From Bacteroidaceae bacterium (GTDB lineage: Bacteria > Bacteroidota > Bacteroidia > Bacteroidales > Bacteroidaceae), in contig JAGBFX010000011.1 of NCBI GenBank assembly GCA_017936265.1, positions 1 to 64,000 of the forward strand: a stretch of DNA of 64,000 nucleotides. The letters run 5' to 3'. The notes under the pieces were generated by a model, which was not told the origin of the DNA, made no database searches, and saw nothing but the letters and a program-made list of their open reading frames with translations. This document shows positions 1 to 6,798 of the stretch, piece by piece. The position numbers and the translations under genes are program-made. The number at the start of each line of letters is the position of its first letter. The stretch's first letter is position 1.

Positions 1-110
1 ATAAAGAAAAATATCCAAATCTAATGAAAACAATGTCAATCGCGTTTGAGTATTTCAACAATGGGGTACTATTTATGTCGGATTTCAATAATAACAATTC
101 AACAAAGTAG
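1..110 (+). CDS. 3' end of a small secreted-protein gene (partial), paralogue of the gene at 1181
   Basis: The frame is open from the window edge (first full codon at 3) to TAG at 108-110 and gives 35 residues ending in STK. The stretch YPNLMKTMSIAFEYFNNGV lines up without gaps with FPREMEISRNAFRYFYNGI near the C-terminus of the 230-residue protein at 1181-1873, sharing AF.YF.NG and the P and M before it. I therefore read it as the tail of a second copy of that gene. The next gene downstream is a lipoprotein in both cases, which supports duplication of a two-gene module. Function is unknown. Only the tail is visible, so start, length and signal peptide cannot be assessed. Confidence 0.5.
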   Translation, partial: KEKYPNLMKTMSIAFEYFNNGVLFMSDFNNNNSTK

Positions 111-182
111 CATCACAGACTACATCGCACTTCTTTAAGTCAAGCAAACAATGGGAAACTATATATGCTTAAATAATATTAT

Positions 183-216
183 AATAACAATATTGACAAA
201 ATAACAATATTGACAA
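183..216 (+). repeat. Perfect 17-bp tandem duplication inside a lipoprotein leader
   Basis: Positions 183-199 and 200-216 are identical 17-mers (AATAACAATATTGACAA). Seventeen is not a multiple of three, so the second copy shifts the frame that begins at ATG 151 and makes it stop at 202. Deleting one copy fuses ATG 151 in frame with the lipoprotein body at 210-608. This is seen directly in the sequence. That it acts as an on/off switch is inference. Confidence 0.85.
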
Positions 217-608
217 CATTGTTATTTGTCAGTTGTAAACCTGCTGAACCGATACTTGAACTTCCACTTGAGAAACAGGCTATTGAAGAACCATTTTCTT
301 TTGCCGATTACTGTGAAGAAGAGTATGACAGCATGTATTTAATACATCCTTATGATGACGAGGATGTTATTTGGTTGTTGCCGTATAAGATGTCACAAGA
401 GCTAAGAGAGGAAATCAGCTACACACTGGATGATACATTTGTCAGAATCGTTTTCATAGACAATGACACTGTAAAAGCATATACAGAAATAGGGAACTGG
501 AGTGCATATTTTGCTACACCTGAAATTACCAATCACGGACCTAAATTCTCTTTTGAACAAAGATTCATTTTAGATGAAAACAGATACGTTCATATATACG
601 AGGAATAG
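210..608 (+). CDS. Small putative lipoprotein with disrupted signal peptide; paralogue of 1882-2385
   Basis: The intact frame starts at a TTG (210) and encodes 132 residues. The lipobox-like LFVSC comes after only 4 residues, too short for a working signal peptide. The body resembles the lipoprotein at 1882-2385: LPL, then FSF..YC.E.YDS..L..PY, TVKAY, and a final HIY.E. A better start exists at ATG 151: its frame gives MGNYICLNNIIITIL and then stops at 202-204. Removing one copy of the 17-bp repeat at 183-216 joins it to this frame and restores MGNYICLNNIIITIL followed by TTLLFVSC, a normal lipoprotein leader. The gene is therefore either a recent pseudogene or switchable by slippage. Function is unknown. 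Whether anything is translated from TTG 210 is uncertain. Confidence 0.5.
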   Translation: MTTLLFVSCKPAEPILELPLEKQAIEEPFSFADYCEEEYDSMYLIHPYDDEDVIWLLPYKMSQELREEISYTLDDTFVRIVFIDNDTVKAYTEIGNWSAYFATPEITNHGPKFSFEQRFILDENRYVHIYEE

Positions 609-751
609 TATTTTCCCGTGTTTTAGCGTAAAATAAACTTGTTTATTCAAAGAATCTTTGTCCTAAATCGTTGATATTCAAACGTCATCCACTTCTTCGA
701 CGAGGAGGAGTATTAAGATTAAACAATTGATTAAACCGTTGATTTTCAATA

Positions 752-791
752 GGGAAGCAAGGAAAACAAACTTGTTTCCCTTATTTTTTCG
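752..791 (+). terminator. Intrinsic terminator after the first module copy
   Basis: A 10-bp stem (752-761 with 771-780, one G-T wobble) with a 9-nt A-rich loop is followed by a T-rich run at 781-790. It lies downstream of the 210-608 gene. It resembles the terminator at 2428, which ends the second module: both stems begin TAGGGAA. The terminator therefore seems to have been duplicated together with the genes. Confidence 0.75.
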
Positions 792-919
792 TTTAAATGC
801 GGAATAGAGCTGTTTATCTATTGTGTTTCGAGAATAAACTGTTTATTCTCTTACCTTCTTTAGTCTCCTCACTTTTGTTAAAACAAGTGAAAAAAGAAGG
901 GAGTTTCCTTTGAGAACCA

Positions 920-950
920 TTGACAATCGCCTCCCCGTTTTGTATATTTG
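920..950 (+). promoter_or_regulatory. Bacteroidetes-type promoter
   Basis: TTG at 920-922 and TATATTTG at 943-950 are separated by 20 nt and match the Bacteroidetes primary-sigma pattern (TTTG, 19-21 nt, TAnnTTTG). Transcription should start near 957 and run through the effector-like remnant into the genes at 1181 and 1882. Confidence 0.6.
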
Positions 951-1184
951 TTTCATAGTGGCAATTCAGCAACCTTGCAAGAAAGGTCATACGGAAATTT
1001 TACATTCCTTGCGACGGCATACGACTAACAAGGCAACACCATAGATTCAATGAGAGGATATTTCCTTGAACCTGGCACAGATTATAATAGGGCAAAAAGA
1101 GATGGTAGCGACACTGCCATAATGAGTGGAGAATACGAAGTGATACCACAAAACGAAATGAAAAAAAGAATCGCAATAATATGA
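951..1184 (+). pseudogene. Fragment of a DUF5675-like effector domain, interrupted by a stop
   Basis: One frame reads GNFTFLATAYD, then TAA at 1026-1028, then QGNTIDSMRGYFLEPGTDYN and onward to SGEYEVIPQN, ending TGA at 1182-1184. The two halves read as one coherent domain split by a nonsense codon. The GYFLEPG...SGEYEV pattern recalls DUF5675-type domains found in phage and polymorphic-toxin proteins; that assignment is from memory and tentative. The stop overlaps the ATG of the next gene as ATGA (1181-1184), which is translational coupling of the kind seen in effector-immunity pairs. Codons from ATG 1050 could still be translated as a 44-residue leader peptide. No N-terminal part of the parent gene is visible. 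Confidence 0.4.
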
Positions 1185-1873
1185 AACGAATAACCTTTAC
1201 AATGCTATTGCTTACAGTGCTATTTGCTGCAAAAGCCCAGTACTTTCCCATTGATACAGCAAGGCTGAACAGTGCATATAGAGCAATAATAAGTGGAGAG
1301 CATAATATAAAGACCGAGATGGAGTTTTTGGAGTCCTACCCGACTACTTGGTTGGAGTTCTATATGACATACAGCTATGTAGATGACAAGGAATACGACA
1401 TCGAGATGAGCCAACTGTGCACAGAGCATATCTCTACGCTGTTTGGGCTGTCACACATAAATGACACCGTCAAATGCAAGAAGATAGTAGACCTCACGAT
1501 TGGAATGAAAGAAAGCGGTGAGTGTACCGGAGTTTATCAAGATTATCTGGTCGGTTACATTTTAAGCAACGAAGAACTGGTACTTGATTACCTCTCGAAA
1601 TTAAAGAAAGGACATCAAATGGAATTTTGGCAATTCTGCTGGTCCACAGTAACAGAGTGTTCAAGAGCAGAGGCCTTCAATGAGATATACAACCGCATGA
1701 GAAACAGGTTCCCAAGAGAGATGGAAATTTCCCGTAATGCATTCCGATATTTTTACAATGGAATAAACTACCCGACTTTATTGCCACACAAAGAAGAGGA
1801 ATATCAACGTAAGTTCATTGACAGTAATCACAAAAAAATATTCAATGGTTATTTAGACAGTCAGGAAGATTAG
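1181..1873 (+). CDS. Secreted protein of unknown function (module gene A, copy 2)
   Basis: This encodes 230 residues. An N-terminal signal peptide (basic MKR, then hydrophobic TFTMLLLTVLFAAKAQ) has a likely cleavage site after AKA, so the protein should be periplasmic. I recognise no family. The mature part is mixed alpha-helical in character, with many charged residues and scattered Cys (CTEH, CKK, ECTG, FCW, ECS). The ATG overlaps the stop of the DUF5675-like remnant (ATGA), so it was probably translationally coupled to that gene. Eight bases separate it from the lipoprotein gene downstream. Its C-terminal part is homologous to the partial gene at 1-110. The coupling to an effector-like fragment and the duplication make a periplasmic immunity protein a reasonable guess, not more. 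Confidence 0.75.
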   Translation: MKRITFTMLLLTVLFAAKAQYFPIDTARLNSAYRAIISGEHNIKTEMEFLESYPTTWLEFYMTYSYVDDKEYDIEMSQLCTEHISTLFGLSHINDTVKCKKIVDLTIGMKESGECTGVYQDYLVGYILSNEELVLDYLSKLKKGHQMEFWQFCWSTVTECSRAEAFNEIYNRMRNRFPREMEISRNAFRYFYNGINYPTLLPHKEEEYQRKFIDSNHKKIFNGYLDSQED

Positions 1874-1881
1874 ATTTACAA

Positions 1882-2385
1882 ATGCAGCAGATAATGGAAA
1901 GCTTAAGATTGGACTTTAGGACTATAATCTTTGCTCTTGCTATATTGTTTACCAGCTGTAGCGAAGATACAAAACGCGATATCTATTTTGTCTTAGACAT
2001 GGTAGGCGTACTTATTCCAAGTGAAACAAGAATTGACTTGCCACTGAAGAATGAACAAACGGAAGAGGTCTTTTCATTTCAGGAATATTGCAAAGAGAAA
2101 TACGACAGTATATTCTTGGTTTATCCATATTTCAACACGGAAAGAGAAGATTTTCTCAACCTGAGAATGTCAGATATATTAAGGAGAAAATGCGACAATA
2201 ATACAAATTTTGATTCATTTTCCACGCTTCTTTTTATCAACAAAGGTACAGTTAAGGCATATTCCAGAATAAAGGCTGTTGATGCAGATTTTGATTCAAG
2301 AGAAGTAGAAGAACATTATATCTTCCCAATTGGCCAGAAGTTTATAATGGACAAGGAAAGGAATATTCATATTTACAACGAGTAG
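1882..2385 (+). CDS. Small lipoprotein of unknown function (module gene B, copy 2)
   Basis: This encodes 167 residues from ATG 1882; ATG 1894 (MESLRLDFR) is an alternative start. The leader DFRTIIFALAILFTSC ends in a clear lipobox with Cys, so the protein should be lipid-anchored. The rest has FSFQEYCKEKYDS, a VYPY segment, TVKAYSRI and a terminal FIMDKERNIHIYNE. These elements recur in the 210-608 gene, which makes the two paralogues. It follows the secreted protein at 1181-1873 by 8 nt and is closed by a terminator at 2428, so the two form one transcription unit. I recognise no domain. Confidence 0.75.
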   Translation: MQQIMESLRLDFRTIIFALAILFTSCSEDTKRDIYFVLDMVGVLIPSETRIDLPLKNEQTEEVFSFQEYCKEKYDSIFLVYPYFNTEREDFLNLRMSDILRRKCDNNTNFDSFSTLLFINKGTVKAYSRIKAVDADFDSREVEEHYIFPIGQKFIMDKERNIHIYNE

Positions 2386-2427
2386 TACCAACATGTGCAT
2401 AAGGACTATTCCAACTGATTATATATA

Positions 2428-2463
2428 GGGAACAAGAGTAAAATGTTGTTCCCCTTCTTTTTT
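2428..2463 (+). terminator. Intrinsic terminator after the second module copy
   Basis: A perfect 8-bp stem (2428-2435 with 2446-2453) with a 10-nt loop is followed by CTTCTTTTTT. It ends the 1181-2385 unit and looks like a diverged copy of the terminator at 752. Confidence 0.85.
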
Positions 2464-2603
2464 CAATACCGTCACGACAAAGAAAACAGCAATATACTAT
2501 ACAAACAATCAACCCCACTTTAGTTTATCCTCTTCTATTGTCTATAAATGTTAAATTATGGGCAAAAAGTTTATAAATGAGGCGTAATTAGATTGTTTTT
2601 AGT

Positions 2604-2611
2604 TATTTTTG
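2604..2611 (+). promoter_or_regulatory. Predicted -7 element of the PCMD gene
   Basis: TATTTTTG at 2604-2611 matches TAnnTTTG and lies 27 nt before the ATG. No good -33 TTTG is visible 19-21 nt upstream, so only the -7 half is supported. Confidence 0.4.
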
Positions 2612-2637
2612 CACATTGTATACTACTTTGAGCAAAT

Positions 2638-3792
2638 ATGACAAATAAAAAGATATTCGGGGCTCTGCTCCTTACAATACTTTCCGTGCTGACATCATGT
2701 ATCAGGGAAGAGGCTCCCAACGCCGAATGCGATATCATTGCAGTAAAGACTACATGGCTCGAGTCGAACAAAGAGATTCTTTCTGGCAGCCCCATTATCA
2801 GCAACAACGATGTCATGTTCTATGTCAAGGAAGAGACCAGCATTGAGACACTCAAGCAACTTGACCCTGAATTCGAACTTACATACGGTGCACTCATTGT
2901 AAAGGAGAACAGAATTGAGGAGAACGGCAGCCGCGGAATATATCTCTATTATCGCACGACATCGGAAGATGGTGCATGGAGCAAGACCTACAGGGTGTCC
3001 TTCACAAAACAGACTGTGATTGATGTGAACGCAGTCTTCGGTTTCGAGAACTTCGAACTTAACCAGCCTGCCCCAAAAGGCAAATATAACGTATGGCACG
3101 AAGTTGACGCTAATGGCACAAGGCTCAACTGGTGGGCAAGCGGAAATGCAGGCTTTAGCTTCACAGGCAAGGGCAAGACTCCTGCCGACTTCCCGACAGC
3201 AGCCGACTCCACCGGTTTCAAGAGCTGTTGCATAAAGCTTACCACACGCGACACGGGCTCGTTCGGCAAGATGGCAGGAATGCCAATTGCAGCGGGCAAC
3301 ATTTTCCTTGGAGAATTCATCAGCGCAAACGCCATGAGGGAACCTCTTGCCGCCACACGCTTCGGACTCGCCATCGCCCCGAGCAAACCTCTCACGCTTA
3401 CAGGACACTACAGATATACTCCAGGCGAGATATTTACTGACAAAGCCAAAGAAGAGGTAGCCGGCCGTCGTGATACATGTGCAATCTACTCGGTTCTTTA
3501 TGAGATAGACCCGGGCAACATCGTGACGCTCGACGGTTCGAATGTGCTCTCGAGTGACAGGATTGTACTCGTTGCCGAGCTGAAGAACCCTGGAGAGCCA
3601 GATGAATGGACAAGTTTCGAGATTCCATATGTACCAGCCAACGGCAAGGTGTTCGATTGGCAGAAACTTGAAAAAGGCGAATATGCAATAACCGTAGTCG
3701 CAAGTTCAAGCAAGGGCGGAGCATTCTTCGAGGGAGCAGTCGGCAGCACATTGTATGTTGATGAACTGAAGATTAACTGGGACAACAAGTAA
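2638..3792 (+). CDS. PCMD domain-containing lipoprotein
   Basis: This encodes 384 residues. A signal peptide ending in the lipobox VLTSC (about residues 16-20) predicts lipid anchoring. The first 120 residues look like one Ig-like or DUF-type beta domain. From about residue 130 (GFENFEL) the sequence has the layout of the putative carbohydrate metabolism domain (PCMD, PF13201), a beta-sandwich: NVWHEVDANGTRLNWWASGN, the repeated small-residue segment around GNIFLGEF, a GHYRYTPGE strand and a final LYVDELKINW. Such proteins are common surface lipoproteins in gut Bacteroidales; their ligands are mostly unknown. It is 26 nt upstream of an outer-membrane barrel gene and likely in one operon with it. 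Confidence 0.8.
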   Translation: MTNKKIFGALLLTILSVLTSCIREEAPNAECDIIAVKTTWLESNKEILSGSPIISNNDVMFYVKEETSIETLKQLDPEFELTYGALIVKENRIEENGSRGIYLYYRTTSEDGAWSKTYRVSFTKQTVIDVNAVFGFENFELNQPAPKGKYNVWHEVDANGTRLNWWASGNAGFSFTGKGKTPADFPTAADSTGFKSCCIKLTTRDTGSFGKMAGMPIAAGNIFLGEFISANAMREPLAATRFGLAIAPSKPLTLTGHYRYTPGEIFTDKAKEEVAGRRDTCAIYSVLYEIDPGNIVTLDGSNVLSSDRIVLVAELKNPGEPDEWTSFEIPYVPANGKVFDWQKLEKGEYAITVVASSSKGGAFFEGAVGSTLYVDELKINWDNK

Positions 3793-3818
3793 CATGCAAC
3801 AAGCAAACTGAGTAAGAG

Positions 3819-4598
3819 ATGAAAAAGATTATTATAGCTGTTCTTGCATCGATTATAGCACTCTGTGCCCCTGCAAAGACAAATGAGGTCAACGACAGAG
3901 ACAAGAACCTTATCAATGCCGCGCTCCTTGGATGGCACATACGCCTCAGCGCAGGATACAACCTTGGAGGCACTGCACCACTTCCCTTGCCGCGCGAGAT
4001 ACGCGGCATCGAGAGCTACAACCCCGGGCTTAACCTCGCCATTGAGGGCAGCGTAGAGAAGATGTTCGGCAAAGGCGACTGGGGACTCCGTTGGGGAATA
4101 AGACTCGAGAGCAAGGGCATGACTACAAAGGCCGACACAAAGAACTACCATATGGAAGCATGGAACACCGACGGTAGCGGACAGGTTGTCGGTGCTTTCA
4201 CAGGAAAAGTGAAGACAAGTGTAAAGAACACATATGTCACTCTCCCGGTTCTTGCCGTATACCGCATAAACGAACGCTGGAACGTGTCGGCAGGAGCATA
4301 TGCATCGTACCTGCTTGATGGCGAATTCACAGGCGAGGCATACGACGGTTACATCCGTGACCAGAACCCCGCCGGGGAGAAAGCCGAAGTAACAAGAGCC
4401 ATGTATGACTTCAGCAACGACCTGCTCAAGTTCAACTGGGGTCTTCAGGCAGGCGGCGAATTCCGGGCATACAAGCATCTTGCCGTCTTCGCCAACCTGC
4501 AATGGAGCATCAACGGAATATTCAACTCCGATTTCGGCAGTGTGACATTCCCTCTCTACCCCATTTACGGAACTTTGGGATTCACTTATTTGTTCTAA
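3819..4598 (+). CDS. Outer-membrane beta-barrel protein, PorT-like
   Basis: This encodes 259 residues with a signal peptide (MKKIIIAVLASIIALCAPAK). The mature part alternates hydrophobic and polar residues in short strands with glycine-rich turns (GWHIRLSAGYNLGG, LRWGIRLESKG, WNVSAGAYASYLLDGEF, FNWGLQAGGEFRAYK) and ends TLGFTYLF, with the terminal aromatic typical of BamA-inserted barrels. It fits the outer-membrane beta-barrel/PorT-like family. No enzyme motif is seen. It sits between the PCMD lipoprotein and a calycin-like secreted protein, so a role in displaying or importing something with them is possible but unproven. Confidence 0.75.
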   Translation: MKKIIIAVLASIIALCAPAKTNEVNDRDKNLINAALLGWHIRLSAGYNLGGTAPLPLPREIRGIESYNPGLNLAIEGSVEKMFGKGDWGLRWGIRLESKGMTTKADTKNYHMEAWNTDGSGQVVGAFTGKVKTSVKNTYVTLPVLAVYRINERWNVSAGAYASYLLDGEFTGEAYDGYIRDQNPAGEKAEVTRAMYDFSNDLLKFNWGLQAGGEFRAYKHLAVFANLQWSINGIFNSDFGSVTFPLYPIYGTLGFTYLF

Positions 4599-4635
4599 AC
4601 AAGAAAATTACATTACAAACATAAATTAATCGCTT

Positions 4636-5625
4636 ATGAAAAAATTTTTACTTACAATCGCTGTTGCGCTTACGGCAATGTTCGCAACAGCACAGACAAA
4701 GACCTACACCGACGCACTTACCGTCAATGTAGGCGGTGAGGCAACTGACCCACAGGAGACTACCATCAATGTAAAGAGCAACAGTGACGGCACATATTGC
4801 CTCTCACTCAACAACTTTGTGCTTGGCGGCATGATATATGTCGGCAACATTGTCCTTGACAACATCTCGGCAACAGAAGAGGCCGGCATCAAGAGTTTTG
4901 CTACAAATCAAACCATCCAGATTACAGCCGGCGAAGGAAGTGCCGATGACTGGATGGGGCCACTCCTGGGTGATGTGCCCATTGACCTCAAGGGAGAAAT
5001 GACCGACGGTTCACTTTTTTGTACAATCGACATCAACATGGGAGGAGAAATTGGATTGGTTGCCGTTACATTCGGCAAGGACATCAAGGGCACACGCACA
5101 TACACCGATGCACTTGTTGTAACAATCAACGGCAATTCAAGTACTCCACAGCAGACAAAAATCAATGTTGATGAGAAGACCGACGGTACATACACTCTCT
5201 CACTCAACAACTTCATGCTCGTTGATACCGAGAGTACTATTCCGGTAGGAAACATCGTTATCCACAACATTGCAGCAGATGAGGCTGACGGTGTGAAAAA
5301 TTTCGCAGTAAACCAGAAGATAAACATCGTAGAGGGTGATGTTGAGGCGGATTATTGGATGGGTCCGATGATTGGAGAGGTTCCTGTTGACATGACCGGC
5401 AAGATGACCGAATACAAGCTATATTGCGACATCAAAATTGACATGACCGCAACCCTTAATCAGGTAATCAATGTAAAGTTCGGCAACGGGGATGTAACAG
5501 GTATTGAGCAGATTGGAGGCGAGAAGGGCGAGAAGGTTGTCTTTGACCTTACAGGCCGCCGCGTCGAGGCAATCACAGCCCCGGGCATATACATTGTAAA
5601 CGGCAAGAAGGTTATTGTGAAGTAA
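4636..5625 (+). CDS. Secreted protein with two calycin-like domains and a sorting-type tail
   Basis: This encodes 329 residues with signal peptide MKKFLLTIAVALTAMFATAQ. Two homologous domains of about 130 residues follow. Both begin TYTDAL.V...G....PQ.T.INV, continue DGTY.LSLNNF and end in a DWMGP/YWMGP...VP.D..G.MT pattern; this is the calycin-like family (PF13944). The last 40 residues (VFDLTGRRV, APGIYIVNGKKVIVK) match the C-terminal module common in Prevotella-type secreted proteins, which resembles a T9SS sorting or anchoring signal. T9SS core genes start 230 bp downstream, so export by that system is plausible. The substrate of the calycin domains is unknown. Confidence 0.8.
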   Translation: MKKFLLTIAVALTAMFATAQTKTYTDALTVNVGGEATDPQETTINVKSNSDGTYCLSLNNFVLGGMIYVGNIVLDNISATEEAGIKSFATNQTIQITAGEGSADDWMGPLLGDVPIDLKGEMTDGSLFCTIDINMGGEIGLVAVTFGKDIKGTRTYTDALVVTINGNSSTPQQTKINVDEKTDGTYTLSLNNFMLVDTESTIPVGNIVIHNIAADEADGVKNFAVNQKINIVEGDVEADYWMGPMIGEVPVDMTGKMTEYKLYCDIKIDMTATLNQVINVKFGNGDVTGIEQIGGEKGEKVVFDLTGRRVEAITAPGIYIVNGKKVIVK

Positions 5626-5648
5626 TCTCTTTCCTGATAGACAACAAT

Positions 5649-5680
5649 AAGGCACCACGTCGCAAGGCATGGTGCCTTGT
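5649..5680 (+). terminator. Terminator of the PCMD-barrel-calycin unit
   Basis: A perfect 9-bp stem (5649-5657 with 5670-5678) with a 12-nt loop is followed by a short GTTTG tail. The T-run is weak, but its position just after the last gene supports termination. Confidence 0.65.
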
Positions 5681-5856
5681 TTGCATATCCATGCCCCTAA
5701 TCCCATTAGCGTTCTTGCAGCAACAGTTGTCTATATTGAAAATTTTAGCGAAATTTGCATAAATGCGACCTCTTTGAGGAATAAATTTCACAAAAAGACA
5801 AGCAAAAGATAATATCAGGGCACTTTTTGCGTTGATATTGAGGATTATTGAGCAAA

Positions 5857-6798
5857 ATGAGAAAGTGGTTACTCATACTGTTGTTTATTATCGGCACGTT
5901 CGCAACTGTACGTGCACAGTATGACGTGCACTTCACTCACTACTGGAAGATGCTCAACTTCTACAACCCAGCCGGCGCAGGAGCCGAACAGAAGATGTTC
6001 GCCTATGCAGCATACAGCAACCAGCTATCGGGCTTCGAGAACAATCCCAAGAGCATGCTCCTGAACATAGATGCCCCGATACCGTTCGTACGTGGCGACC
6101 ACAACCTTGGCATTGGGGCACTGAATGATGATATAGGTCTTTTCACAAACCAGCACATATATATCAATTACGCATACGGTTTCAAGCTCTTCGGCGGCAG
6201 ACTGGCGGCAGGAGCACAGATAGGCATACTCAACAGCGCCTTCGACAGCAAGGATATCGAGTTCGGCGGAGAGAGCAACGACCCCGCTTTCCCCAGCGGC
6301 AATGCCAACGGCAATTCTGTTGATTTCGGCGCAGGAATACTGTATCAGCACAAATATTTCTACGCAGGAGTGTCGGGTCTTCACCTTAACAGCCCCACCA
6401 TCCTGCTGGGCGAAAAGAATGAAATTGAGATAGCACAATACTTTAATTTCACGGCAGGAGGCAATATACCGATAAAAAACACGTTAATATCAGTACAGCC
6501 CTCACTGCAGGTGATGACAGACTTTGTCGCATGGCGTGCCGACATAACAGCCCGAGGCACATACGACTACAACGGGAAGCAGTTCTTCGGTGGCCTGACA
6601 TACAGCCCCGACGTGTCTGTAACCTTCTTTGTAGGTCTTGAGATGATGAACATAACAGCCGGCTACGGATATGAGCTGTTTACGTCAGGCATCGGTGCAG
6701 CCAACGGAAGCCACGACATTTTCCTGGGCTACCAGATAAACCTGGACATATTCAAGAAAGAAAAGAATAAACATAACAGTATAAGAGTATTACAATGA
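5857..6798 (+). CDS. porP: Type IX secretion outer-membrane protein PorP/SprF
   Basis: I start at ATG 5857 (MRKWLLILLF); a TTG lies 9 nt earlier. The 313-residue product has a signal peptide ending VRAQ. It then shows the PorP/SprF signature: YDVHFTHYWKMLNFYNPAGAG at the mature N-terminus, LNIDAPIPF, LGIGALNDDIG and repeated amphipathic strands. PorP-like proteins are outer-membrane barrels that work with the PorK/PorN ring in T9SS. The gene overlaps gldK by 4 nt (ATGA at 6795) and so heads the porP-gldKLMN operon. Genomes often carry several PorP paralogues, so this copy may serve a specific subset of cargo, but its position in the operon marks it as the core one. Confidence 0.9.
   Translation: MRKWLLILLFIIGTFATVRAQYDVHFTHYWKMLNFYNPAGAGAEQKMFAYAAYSNQLSGFENNPKSMLLNIDAPIPFVRGDHNLGIGALNDDIGLFTNQHIYINYAYGFKLFGGRLAAGAQIGILNSAFDSKDIEFGGESNDPAFPSGNANGNSVDFGAGILYQHKYFYAGVSGLHLNSPTILLGEKNEIEIAQYFNFTAGGNIPIKNTLISVQPSLQVMTDFVAWRADITARGTYDYNGKQFFGGLTYSPDVSVTFFVGLEMMNITAGYGYELFTSGIGAANGSHDIFLGYQINLDIFKKEKNKHNSIRVLQ

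Larger units (their letters stand above)
609..950. other. Intergenic stretch between module copies
   Basis: No gene is visible here. It holds the terminator at 752-791 and the promoter at 920-950. A 13-codon open tail at 675-716 (ending HFFDEEEY then TAA) may be the end of a decayed gene but is too short to call. Base composition is AT-rich like its neighbours. Confidence 0.6.

Noticed and set aside
675..716. Open tail reading YSNVIHFFDEEEY then stop, perhaps the end of a lost gene
   Set aside because: Only 13 codons between stops; cannot be distinguished from chance.
2695..3408. Long open frame on the minus strand opposite the PCMD gene
   Set aside because: It mirrors the codon structure of a clear plus-strand lipoprotein gene, has no recognisable domain, and lacks a promoter or leader.
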